Positions 35,778 through 43,695 of a stretch of DNA of 64,000 nucleotides are shown in pieces. The position numbers and the translations under genes are program-made. This DNA is from Spirosoma rhododendri (lineage in GTDB: Bacteria; Bacteroidota; Bacteroidia; Cytophagales; Spirosomataceae). The stretch spans positions 5,409,001 to 5,473,000 of the forward strand of contig NZ_CP051677.1 in NCBI RefSeq assembly GCF_012849055.1. Reading direction: 5' to 3'. How positions within the stretch are numbered: the first letter of the stretch is position 1; every line of letters begins with the position of its first letter. Below the pieces are notes generated by a model. That model made no database searches. It was not told where the DNA came from and was given only the letters and a program-made list of their open reading frames with translations.

Positions 35778-36422
35778 ATGAGTGACCGGAGAAACCAGAA
35801 CTTCTGGAATGAAAAGTGGGTACCCATCGCTTTCGATGAAGTAGAAAACCCACCTCGTTATCAGGTATCAAACTATGGGCGGCTACGCAGCTTTCAGGCC
35901 GGCGCGCGCAGCAAAGCCGGTGACGAAAAGCAAGCAGTGACCGGCACCATTATAAAAGGGTCGACCATTCAGGGCTATAAGTCGTTGAACATACGCGCTG
36001 AGGGCAAGACGCTGAATCGCTACGTTCACAAACTAGTGGCCGAGCATTTCTGCGATGCGAAAAACGCAGACAACACCTTCGTTATCCATCTTGATTTCGA
36101 TAAGCAAAACAACTTCTACCAGAACCTGAAATGGGTGACGAAAGAAGACATGATCGAGCACAACCGGCAGAACCCGAACCTTAAAGACCGAACGGTGAAG
36201 CGGGCGACGAGCAATTATAAATTGACGGAGAGCAAAGTCAAGATCATCAAAAAACTGCTGCGAAACGACAAGAACCGGCTGAAGATGATCGCCAAGCAAT
36301 TTGGCATCACCCATACACAACTCAACCGGATTCGGTCGGGCGAAAACTGGAAACACGTTCAGATCGACGAAGTACAGGTTATGAACGAGCCAAAAGTTAA
36401 ACAGCTGGAACTGACCCGTTAA
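35778..36422 (+). CDS. Free-standing NUMOD4 / HNH homing-type endonuclease
   Basis: A 214-residue protein. N-terminal NUMOD4 motif (EKWVPIAFDEVENPPRYQVSNYGRLRSF), then an HNH_3 domain with VHKLVAEHFC and VIHLDFDKQNNFYQNLKWVTKEDM, and a C-terminal helix-turn-helix (KMIAKQFGITHTQLNRIRSGENWKHV). All core HNH residues appear present. Such proteins are usually phage- or intron-borne; here there is no intron or phage around it. Its stop directly abuts the stop of the converging histidine kinase gene with no base between. The AT-rich upstream flank suggests acquisition. Confidence 0.87.
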   Translation: MSDRRNQNFWNEKWVPIAFDEVENPPRYQVSNYGRLRSFQAGARSKAGDEKQAVTGTIIKGSTIQGYKSLNIRAEGKTLNRYVHKLVAEHFCDAKNADNTFVIHLDFDKQNNFYQNLKWVTKEDMIEHNRQNPNLKDRTVKRATSNYKLTESKVKIIKKLLRNDKNRLKMIAKQFGITHTQLNRIRSGENWKHVQIDEVQVMNEPKVKQLELTR

Positions 36423-39400
36423 TCAAACGGGCCTTGCAATAGGGGTTGGCACTTCTGCTATCGGCAACGATATAAAGAAGGAAGTGCCAACCCCTTCTGT
36501 TGTTTCAAACCAGATGTTTCCACCGGCGTGTTCGACACCCCGCTTGGCAATGGCGAGACCAAGCCCGGAACCGCCCCGTTTGGTACTGAAGTTCGGCAGA
36601 AATACCTTAGCCTGAATAGCTTCGGGGATACCGGCACCGTTGTCGTGTAGCTCGATACGTACGGACTCTTCGTGTGTGTACACCCGCAACTCAATCGTAG
36701 GCTTGCGGTCGGCGGGTACCGATTGAATTGCGTTGATGAGCAGGTTCGTCAGGATTCGCCCAATAAGTTGCCGATCCCCGATTACCATCAGTGGCCCATT
36801 GGCAATCTGCCGGCTCAGACTAATCCGCTGATCGTCGGCGTACAGGTCAGCCGCTTTGTTGATAACCGACGTTACTTCGAACGTCTCGTTCTTCGGCATC
36901 GGCATCTTGGCGAAGTCAGAAAACGAGGTCGCAATGTCGCTCAGGTTATCAATCTGATCGAGCAGCGAGTCGAACGTGCGTTGCATCACCCGGCGCGTAG
37001 TCGCATCGTTGGCTGGGCGGGCAGTGGCAGTGGCGGGTTGCATGCCGGGTAGTGTCCGCTGCAAATGCTGAAGCGTTAACTTCATAGGCGTCAGCGGATT
37101 TTTGATCTCGTGGGCCACTTGCTTCGCCATCTCCTGCCACGCCGACTGCTTCTCGGTCTGCGCCAGTGCCAGCTTGTTTTCCTGAAGTTTCTCCAGCATC
37201 CGATTATACTCCCGGATCAGCATACCGATCTCGTCGTCGGAGCGCCAGGGCAGGGTTTCGTTTAGCTGGTCGAGGTTTGTTTTGCTGATCTTTCCCGTCA
37301 GAATTTTCAGCGGTTTGGTCAGTAGGATTGATGCGAAATACGACAGGATCAGGAAGAACAGAAACAGGATCGTGAAGATGCTCAGCGCCGACGAAATCAC
37401 CTCGATCAACTGCTGATCGAGTTCGGGCTGGGCGTAGAAATAAGGTACGCCCAGAATACCCAATAGCCGCCCATCGAACGACTTGATACTGGCGTAGGCG
37501 GTGCTGTACTGCTTCCGGCCTAGTGATTCGCTGAGCAGCACCTGATTCTCTTTTTCTTCGACTAGGTGAACGTATGCCTCCGGGTTTATCTGCTTTGAGA
37601 GGTAGCCACTTTCGTAGATCAGTGGGCGGGTCGAACTGTACAGGCGTCCCTGCGGATCATACAGATTCAGGTCTATACCAGCGTCACGGGCCAGTTTGCC
37701 CAGCTCTTCCTCGACCGATGCTTTGCTTCGCCGTTCGGTTTTGGCCTCGTCAAGCGCCGTAACCAGATTGGCAGCCACGTTGCGCGTATTAGTAACGTAG
37801 GTGTTTTCCTGGTTGGTGATGTAGTTGTTACTGATGACCGTCAGAATAATGACGATAACCAATACGAGCGGCAGGAAAAACGCCAGGTTCAACAGAATCT
37901 GAATCCGGGTCGAATAGTTGATGCTGAACCGCGACCGGCTGTAGTGAACCGCGTACAGGATAATGACGACGATGACGGTCAGTACCAGCAGCAGGTACAG
38001 GAACGAGAAATTGGAGAACGCATTCTTAAGTGGATACCCAACCGAAGACACCACGACCAACTGCCCACCTTTCCCCCACAAACCGACGTGACGCCCCTCG
38101 TTGACGACGATGCCCGTCTGGAACAGGGCCGGATCTGTCAGCATCGACAGGGGCATTCGGCGCTCGTAGTTATAGCTGCCCGCGCTGTACAGCAGTTTGG
38201 GCAGTGGTTTGCCACCCGGCCCCGGACCGCTGTAAATCGCGTAGCTGTATTCCGGCATGTCGGGCTGCTGAATAAAGCGCGTATCGACAAGTTGCTCCGG
38301 GTACGGGCTCTCCGGCCGTTCGTTCTGCAACCGAAAATCGATCACGACATACCCCAGCGTATCGGCGGTACGAACCGAATCGGCGGTGCCCCGAATCGGA
38401 ATAAAACAGACGTACTGTTTAAAAGACTGCTGCGTTGCTTTGTTGAGCAGGTAGATACCCGGGTAAGCGGTCTGGTAGGTAGGCTGGCGGTACAGGTTGT
38501 TCAGGGCCGTCAGTCGGGTAGCGCCGGGCAGCACATCGGTAGGTTGCCCATTGGCCCGAAACGACATCACGTCAATGGTATACTTATCGAAGTACCGGTC
38601 CAGATACACGCCTTTTACCCGGGCCTGTATCTGCTGCCGCTGAAACTTCAGCGTGTCGTTGCGCAGGGTCTGGGCAATGTCGGTATCGGTGGCAATGGCC
38701 TTCTGGGCTTTACTCATCAGGAATTCGCCCAGTTCATCGTTCTCAGCCAAAATCCGACGCCCAAACGCCTGTTTCTGCGTCAGTTGCTTGTGTAACTCCT
38801 GTTGGTAAACGACGTAAGCGGTAGCAGCCGCCGAAACGAACGCAGCCAGAAACAGATAAATCGAGGTCTTGTACCGAAACATGTACAACGACCGTGGGAA
38901 CTGATACCGGTACAGTAATAGCCAGTAAATACCGTTCAGAAATAGGACCGGCTCCATGGGCAGCCCCGCCACGTAGACCCACACAAACGATAGGCCCGTA
39001 CCGATAATCAGCCACAGCAGACCGCCCCACCCCACCCGGTTGAACCGAACAAACAGGCTGGCCAGCAGATGCGTCAGCAGAAAATAGATTGTCGAGATTG
39101 AAATGAAGATCAGCAGACACGCCACTTTCAGGACTGTAAACTGAATGCTGAGCGTAATGTCGAGCGTGAACTGCGACTTCTCGTAAATGTTGTTGATTTC
39201 GGCGTAGCAAACTGTAAACACCGCATACCCCAGTATAACCAGCACGATCGACAGCCCCTGCCGCGCCCGGTCGGGCAGTTGCAGCAATCGGCTGTACTGC
39301 CAGGAGCGATAATAGTTATTGACCCAATACAGGGCCAGCATCAGCACCACAATCGAGTTGAGTAACAAATCGCCCAGCGACGGCACCAGCGCCGATGATT

Positions 39401-40253
39401 TGTAGAACCGGGAGTTAAACAAATCCGATTCGACGAACAGAAATGGTACCCCGAAATACAGCATCAGCGCCCGCAGCACGAGCAGGTAAGTCGCCAGCCA
39501 GAGAAAGCCCCAGCCGTACCGACGCGCCTGCTGAAGCTGTATCATAATCTGGAATACGTACAGCCCCAGAAAAATTACGCTCAGCGCGGCCAGAATAATC
39601 GTATTGACGGGCGTCGTTTGGTTCTGATAAGCGAGAACCTTGGGTGGTACAACCGAGAACAGAAAGATCGGCGTGTTGTCGTAAATGACCTGATACGGCT
39701 TGCTGCGATCGTCGGTGATGGCCGTCGGATCAGTGGCAAACAAATCGGGGTTATAGCCGGAATGCAGGTAGCTGTTGTCGGTGCGGTACTGCCGGTACAC
39801 ATTCACCAGCGAAAACACGTTTAGCGTGTCGGCATTACGAATAACCCGTTGCCTGCTGACGATGTATCGCCCCCCATCAAACGAAACCAGCCGGGGGTAT
39901 GTAATCGTGGCGATTCGATTGTAGTCAGGAATAAACTGATTGTCAGACCAGTACAGCAAACTGGGCGGACCTGCCTGTCCCCGCTTCTTTTGAAAAATGT
40001 AGTATGGAAACCGGCTTTGGCTGCTCAGGTTACGGAATGTTAGCGCAGGTACCTGCTGTAGGCGGGTGGTCATCTGCTGTAGTTCGTCGGAACTAACCCG
40101 CATTTCGTCTTTCACCCGCTGCTGCACCGCACTCAGATACTGCTCATCGGCCGCGCCGGGGGCATTCTGCTCCAAAAACCAGTAGCAGAGTACCGACAGC
40201 GCAAATGCCAGAATAGCCAGTACCAGAAAGATATGTTGCTCAATTCGCTTCAC
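36423..40253 (-). CDS. Large multi-span sensor histidine kinase (NtrY-like core)
   Basis: A 1276-residue inner-membrane kinase, unusually long. One N-terminal helix and an extracytoplasmic segment to ~210 are followed by about eight hydrophobic helices (~215-480), a second large extracytoplasmic region, two more helices (~775-830), a third sensor region and a last helix. Then HAMP (LTKPLKILTGKI ... DDEIGMLIREYNRM), HisKA with His ~1048 in VAHEIKNPLTPMKLTLQHL, and HATPase with NLLINAIQSV, HDNGAGIP and GGSGLGLAIAKRGVEHAGG. No response regulator gene is adjacent, so the partner is elsewhere. Signal unknown. Ends tail-to-tail with the HNH gene with no terminator. Confidence 0.93.
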   Translation of the reverse strand: MKRIEQHIFLVLAILAFALSVLCYWFLEQNAPGAADEQYLSAVQQRVKDEMRVSSDELQQMTTRLQQVPALTFRNLSSQSRFPYYIFQKKRGQAGPPSLLYWSDNQFIPDYNRIATITYPRLVSFDGGRYIVSRQRVIRNADTLNVFSLVNVYRQYRTDNSYLHSGYNPDLFATDPTAITDDRSKPYQVIYDNTPIFLFSVVPPKVLAYQNQTTPVNTIILAALSVIFLGLYVFQIMIQLQQARRYGWGFLWLATYLLVLRALMLYFGVPFLFVESDLFNSRFYKSSALVPSLGDLLLNSIVVLMLALYWVNNYYRSWQYSRLLQLPDRARQGLSIVLVILGYAVFTVCYAEINNIYEKSQFTLDITLSIQFTVLKVACLLIFISISTIYFLLTHLLASLFVRFNRVGWGGLLWLIIGTGLSFVWVYVAGLPMEPVLFLNGIYWLLLYRYQFPRSLYMFRYKTSIYLFLAAFVSAAATAYVVYQQELHKQLTQKQAFGRRILAENDELGEFLMSKAQKAIATDTDIAQTLRNDTLKFQRQQIQARVKGVYLDRYFDKYTIDVMSFRANGQPTDVLPGATRLTALNNLYRQPTYQTAYPGIYLLNKATQQSFKQYVCFIPIRGTADSVRTADTLGYVVIDFRLQNERPESPYPEQLVDTRFIQQPDMPEYSYAIYSGPGPGGKPLPKLLYSAGSYNYERRMPLSMLTDPALFQTGIVVNEGRHVGLWGKGGQLVVVSSVGYPLKNAFSNFSFLYLLLVLTVIVVIILYAVHYSRSRFSINYSTRIQILLNLAFFLPLVLVIVIILTVISNNYITNQENTYVTNTRNVAANLVTALDEAKTERRSKASVEEELGKLARDAGIDLNLYDPQGRLYSSTRPLIYESGYLSKQINPEAYVHLVEEKENQVLLSESLGRKQYSTAYASIKSFDGRLLGILGVPYFYAQPELDQQLIEVISSALSIFTILFLFFLILSYFASILLTKPLKILTGKISKTNLDQLNETLPWRSDDEIGMLIREYNRMLEKLQENKLALAQTEKQSAWQEMAKQVAHEIKNPLTPMKLTLQHLQRTLPGMQPATATARPANDATTRRVMQRTFDSLLDQIDNLSDIATSFSDFAKMPMPKNETFEVTSVINKAADLYADDQRISLSRQIANGPLMVIGDRQLIGRILTNLLINAIQSVPADRKPTIELRVYTHEESVRIELHDNGAGIPEAIQAKVFLPNFSTKRGGSGLGLAIAKRGVEHAGGNIWFETTEGVGTSFFISLPIAEVPTPIARPV

Positions 40254-40344
40254 AGGCCTTCAAAAGGGAAGGTATTGCAGTCAATGGATAAAAAATCATG
40301 CCAAAATCGGCGAAAAACTGGTTTCACACCTCCATCAACACCGT

Positions 40345-40637
40345 TCAGTTAGCCACCGACGTACCTTTTTCAACGGTAAATCCACCCGGCTCATACCCGA
40401 TCTCAACCCCCAGTACGTACAGTAAATGTTTGCGATCAATAATGACGCGCACTCCTTCAACGTTATAGACCTCGTCAGTCGGACCGGGCAAATCGAAACC
40501 CAGCAGCCAGGACGCCCCGCAACCCCTCCGCGAATACCGACCCGCAGGCCGTATTCCGCCGGAATTTTGTTGGCGCGTAAGGTGTCGTGAATTTGCTGGC
40601 GGGCCGTTTCCTGAACGGTTACGGGTTTGTCGAGCAT
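40345..40637 (-). pseudogene. IscA/HesB-type iron-sulfur assembly protein, frame broken by one base
   Basis: The first part reads MLDKPVTVQETARQQI ... YGLRVGIRGG in one frame; the rest, GCGASWLLGFDLPGPTDEVYNVEGVRVIIDRKHLLYVLGVEIGY, follows only in the next. One extra G in the run complementary to 40523-40526 restores a continuous protein of ~97 residues. The fold is that of A-type Fe-S carriers, but the usual C-terminal CGCG cysteines are absent, as in the second IscA-like paralogue of Bacteroidota. Either a sequencing error or a real recent mutation. Confidence 0.85.
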
Positions 40638-40739
40638 GACGAGTAGGTAGTAAAGAAAATCGACTGTCGGCCACAAAGTTGGGCATGGCAGTCGCTGGAC
40701 AAATTTATCATTTTTCGTTTACGCATTCATTGTCTTTAC

Positions 40740-41264
40740 ATGGAACTTCTGAGTGACTTTTTAAAGCTGATTATTCCGGCCGCGCTGGTACTGTATGGGA
40801 TGTACGTAACGGTCAGGCTACTGCTCGAACGCGAAGCCGATCGCTACCGTCACGATACCAAAACCCGTTACACCGATGCCGTGGTACCGGTGCGCTTGCA
40901 GGCCTACGAACGAATGGTGCTGTTTCTGGAGCGTATCAGCCCCAACAATCTGCTGCTGCGGCTGGGTAACAGTTCATCGTCGGCGCTCGAACTACAGCAG
41001 CGACTGTTGCAGGAAATTCGGGACGAGTACAACCACAACCTATCCCAGCAGGTGTACATGAGTCAGGATGTGTGGGACCAGATTCAGACGGCGATGAACG
41101 AAGTAATTACACTCATCAACCAGGCGTCGGGCGACATCCGGCCCGACTCTCCCCCACTCGAACTGTCGAAGCGGATTTTTGAGCGTATCATCCAGAAAGA
41201 CAAGATGCCGACCACAATCGCGCTGAAAGCCGTCAAGGAAGAAATTCAGACCATGTTTATGTGA
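40740..41264 (+). CDS. Single-span membrane protein conserved in Bacteroidota, function unknown
   Basis: A 174-residue protein. Residues ~8-28 form one membrane helix (LKLIIPAALVLYGMYVTVRLLL), followed by a long helical, charged cytoplasmic part with VPVRLQAYERMVLFLERISPNNLLLRL, a segment I believe is conserved in Bacteroidota. No enzymatic motif. Divergent from the IscA-like gene and ending at a perfect palindrome shared with the HMG-CoA lyase gene. Confidence 0.8.
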   Translation: MELLSDFLKLIIPAALVLYGMYVTVRLLLEREADRYRHDTKTRYTDAVVPVRLQAYERMVLFLERISPNNLLLRLGNSSSSALELQQRLLQEIRDEYNHNLSQQVYMSQDVWDQIQTAMNEVITLINQASGDIRPDSPPLELSKRIFERIIQKDKMPTTIALKAVKEEIQTMFM

Positions 41265-41271
41265 GTACGGG

Positions 41272-41328
41272 AAAAGCGGGGAAATGTGAAAGGCAGCGAT
41301 CAGCTGCCTTTCACATTTCCCCGCTTTT
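41272..41328. terminator. 26-bp perfect palindrome between converging genes
   Basis: Arms 41272-41297 and 41303-41328 are perfect complements around a 5-nt loop (core GGGGAAATGTGAAAGGCAGC). It lies 8 bp after one stop and 5 bp before the repaired stop of the converging lyase gene. Confidence 0.92.
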
Positions 41329-41332
41329 TTCT

Positions 41333-42180
41333 CTATCCTAAAAACACCCCCGTCGATAGCTGCATGGCTTCTGCGAACGCATCCTGATTCAGGGGCAGAC
41401 TGATGCCTTCGTCGGTTAACGTCTGAATAATTTCTTCCGTGGGCAGATTGCCCGTCAGGTGGTCAGCTGCCATCGGACACCCCCGAAGCCGCGTAAGGCC
41501 CCGTCGATCCGCTGCACACCCGCCCGCAGCGCTGCCCGTACTTTGTTGGCGGCCTGACCCGGCTCGGTGTGCAGATGCGCGCCAAATTCAATTTGCGGAA
41601 AAGTCGTAATCAGGTGCCGAAACAGAGCGTCTATATCGTCGGGGGTCGAACTACCGACCGTGTCGGACGGAGCAATGATCGAAACGCCCAGATCGGCCAA
41701 TTCAGCCACCAACGCACCCACCTGCTCAGGGCTATAGGGATCGCCATACGGGTTGCCAAACCCCATCGACAAATACACGACCAGTTCGCGCCCGGTCGAC
41801 TGACAATGCGTCTGCATATAGCGCACGTCGTCGAGAGCCTGCGCGATTGATCTGTTGGTATTGCGCTGCTGGAATGTCTCCGACACCGAGAGCGGGAAGC
41901 CCAGGTACTGAATCTGGGGATGGCTCATTGCCTCGTCGGCCCCGCGCTGATTGGCAACAATGGCCAATAGCTTTGTCTTCGTCACCGACAGGTCGAGCCC
42001 GGCCAGCACCTCGGCGGTATCGCGCAGCTGCGGCACGGCGCGGGGCGATACGAAACTGCCAAAATCAAGCGTATCGAAACCCACCCGCAGCAGCGCGTTG
42101 AGGTACTGAATCTTTAATGCTGTCGGCACGAAATGCGCCAGCCCCTGCATCGCATCACGCGGACATTCGATCAGTTTCAT
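41333..42180 (-). pseudogene. Hydroxymethylglutaryl-CoA lyase, frame broken by one base near the C-terminus
   Basis: A TIM-barrel lyase from ATG 42180: ECPRDAMQGLAHFVPT, FVSPRAVPQL, LSMGFGNPYGDPYSPEQ and EFGAHLHTEPG are clear. After IDGALRGFGG the frame goes wrong (VRWQLTT stop at 41455). One extra G in the run complementary to C5 at 41480-41484 restores CPMAADHLTGNLPTEE ... MQLSTGVFLG and a stop at 41333, the normal end with the active-site Cys loop. It splits HMG-CoA into acetoacetate and acetyl-CoA in leucine breakdown. Start overlaps the end of the TMEM220-like gene by 4 bp. Probable sequencing or recent mutation. Confidence 0.9.
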
Positions 42181-42533
42181 CGGCGGGTGATGGGCAAAGA
42201 GCGGGTCAGAAACGCCAGTACAATCATCACCAGCGAACAGATCGCCAATCCACCGGCTTCGCGGGCCAGTTCGATATTCAGACTGCGCATACCCATCTCG
42301 TTGAACAGAAAGCCTTCAAATTGGGGCGGCCACTGGTACATGGCTGCAACGGCAAACAGCACCGCCATCCCGGCCAGAAACCACCAGCGCGCCAGCCCCG
42401 ACCAGGTCATGAAGCAGGCCAAAGCCGCCAGTCCGTAGATCGGTATCCACACTTCCGGGTCAGGATCGTTGTATTGCAGGGCAGCAAACAACACGAACAG
42501 CAGCCCGAATACGAGGGAGATGGTTTTGCGCAT
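42177..42533 (-). CDS. TMEM220-like small membrane protein
   Basis: A 118-residue protein with four hydrophobic helices: MRKTISLVFGLLFVLFAALQYNDPDPEVWIPIYGLAALACF is the family signature (QYNDPDPxxW), then AGMAVLFAVAAMYQW and LAICSLVMIVLAFLTR. Function unknown. Its stop overlaps the HMG-CoA lyase ATG by 4 bp, so translation is coupled; a palindrome separates it from the TPR gene upstream. Confidence 0.88.
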   Translation of the reverse strand: MRKTISLVFGLLFVLFAALQYNDPDPEVWIPIYGLAALACFMTWSGLARWWFLAGMAVLFAVAAMYQWPPQFEGFLFNEMGMRSLNIELAREAGGLAICSLVMIVLAFLTRSLPITRR

Positions 42534-42556
42534 GGCGAGTTTGTAACAGGTTTAAT

Positions 42557-42630
42557 GTTTAAGGTTTAAAGTCTAACGTTAAAGCCCGATGCTACGATCA
42601 ACCTTTAACGTTAGACTTTAAACCTTAAAC
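42557..42630. repeat. 28-bp perfect palindrome, GTTTAAGGTTTAAAG family
   Basis: Arms 42557-42584 and 42603-42630 are perfect complements around an 18-nt centre. The right arm overlaps the first base of the TPR gene's stop codon (minus strand). Same words as 5281-5357. It lies between two genes on the same strand, 24 nt before the downstream ATG. Confidence 0.9.
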
Positions 42631-43352
42631 TAATTCGAACAATACTGCGCTACGGCGTTGGCAGCGTCGGCGTAGCCAAGTTGCTGGGCTTGCTTCAGGC
42701 TCAGACATCCGCTTTCGCGCTGATTCTGCACAATCTGCGCAATACCCAACCCGTAGAACGCTTTGCCAAATTTCGGGTCGGCAACGACGGCCTGCTGAAA
42801 ATCAGCGACGGCCCCAGCCAGGTTCTTTTGCTGAAAGTACAGATTACCCCGATTATAATAAGCCAGTGCGCTTTTAGAGTCAAGTTTGATAGCCTGCGAA
42901 AAGTCGGTGATGGCGGGCTGAATCTGGTCCTGCGTAGCAAACAACTGCCCCCGGTTCAGGTAAATTTCTGATGCCATCCGCTGACTCGTATCGGGGGCCA
43001 GCCGAATAGCGTCGGAGTAATCTTTCAGGGCACCCGTCAGGTTATTCTGCGCGACCCGCATCAATGCCCGGTTGTAGTAAGGCCGGTACGAATCGGGGTT
43101 CAGCTTAATGGCCTGATCGTAGTCGAGGGCAGCGTTGGCATATTCCTTCAATTCGAAATAAGCGACGCCCCGCGTGTTGAACGCTTCCGCGTTGTCATCA
43201 TCGGCTTCGACAGCCTGATTCAGCACCTGCAAGGCGTCCCGAAATTTGCCGTCACGCATTAATTTACGTCCCTGTTCAACAAAATCATCCGACGATGTGC
43301 AGCCGAAAGTCAGTGCCGAAACGAGACTCAATACACCAAGTAACTTCTTCAT
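42630..43352 (-). CDS. Tetratricopeptide-repeat lipoprotein
   Basis: A 240-residue exported lipoprotein from ATG 43352: MKKLLGVLSLVSALTFGC with lipobox Cys ~18. The mature part is about six TPR units, with repeated AxxxYDQAIKLNPDSxxPYYNRALM and LAYYNRGNLYFQQKNLAGAVADFQQAVVADPK. It is a protein-interaction scaffold on the periplasmic face of a membrane. The longer frame upstream reads through the palindrome and was rejected. Confidence 0.92.
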   Translation of the reverse strand: MKKLLGVLSLVSALTFGCTSSDDFVEQGRKLMRDGKFRDALQVLNQAVEADDDNAEAFNTRGVAYFELKEYANAALDYDQAIKLNPDSYRPYYNRALMRVAQNNLTGALKDYSDAIRLAPDTSQRMASEIYLNRGQLFATQDQIQPAITDFSQAIKLDSKSALAYYNRGNLYFQQKNLAGAVADFQQAVVADPKFGKAFYGLGIAQIVQNQRESGCLSLKQAQQLGYADAANAVAQYCSN

Positions 43353-43360
43353 TATTAACC

Positions 43361-43449
43361 AAAGAGCGAAAGAATGAAAGAGTGAAAGAGCGATGGATTG
43401 AGCGGACAATGGCCTGTCGCTCTTTCATTCTTTCGCTCTTTCGCTCTTT
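43361..43449. repeat. 33-bp near-perfect palindrome, AGCGAAAGA family, between divergent genes
   Basis: Arms 43361-43393 and 43417-43449 match at 30 of 33 positions; the three differences are transitions. It lies between the start of the TPR gene (minus) and the SRP RNA promoter (plus), so it does not end either transcript. Built from GCGAAAGA, ATGAAAGA and GTGAAAGA words. Confidence 0.9.
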
Positions 43450-43500
43450 AAATTTCACCAAAGGTAAGGGCGAAATTTGGTCGTTCGCGCAACATTCGCT

Positions 43501-43508
43501 TAACTTTG
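43501..43508 (+). promoter_or_regulatory. -7 box of the SRP RNA gene
   Basis: TAACTTTG matches TAnnTTTG and ends 4 bp before the first base of the RNA's terminal stem, the expected distance to a start of transcription. Confidence 0.75.
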
Positions 43509-43512
43509 CATC

Positions 43513-43613
43513 GGCAAATCGGTGCTACCAGCTCCTGCTGAATCCCCCAGGTCTTGACCGAAGCAAGGGTAGGTGGTCGTAGCGGTGAGACATTCGATTT
43601 GCCATTTTTTTTT
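43513..43613 (+). ncRNA. ffs: Signal recognition particle RNA (bacterial small type)
   Basis: A ~91-nt RNA closed by a perfect terminal helix GGCAAATCG (43513-43521) with CGATTTGCC (43595-43603), followed by a T9 run (43605-43613) that serves as terminator. The apex holds the SRP domain IV core: CCCCCAGG, ten bases, AGCAAGGG, the same spacing between CAGG and AGCA as in E. coli 4.5S RNA. Arms such as GCTAC and GTAGC pair between. The apical loop reads TGAC rather than GGAA. It binds Ffh to target membrane proteins. Confidence 0.88.
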
Positions 43614-43651
43614 GCCCTTTTGGGCGGTAACGCAGTCTCCGACCCGTCTTT

Positions 43652-43685
43652 GGTTACGTAACTAGTCGCACGACTGCGCGTAACC
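43652..43685 (+). promoter_or_regulatory. Nested dyad upstream of galK
   Basis: GGTTACG (43652-43658) pairs with CGTAACC (43679-43685); inside it AGTCG (43664-43668) pairs with CGACT (43671-43675). It ends 10 bp before the galK ATG and could be an operator or an mRNA hairpin at the ribosome site. Confidence 0.45.
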
Positions 43686-43695
43686 ATTGCATCTT

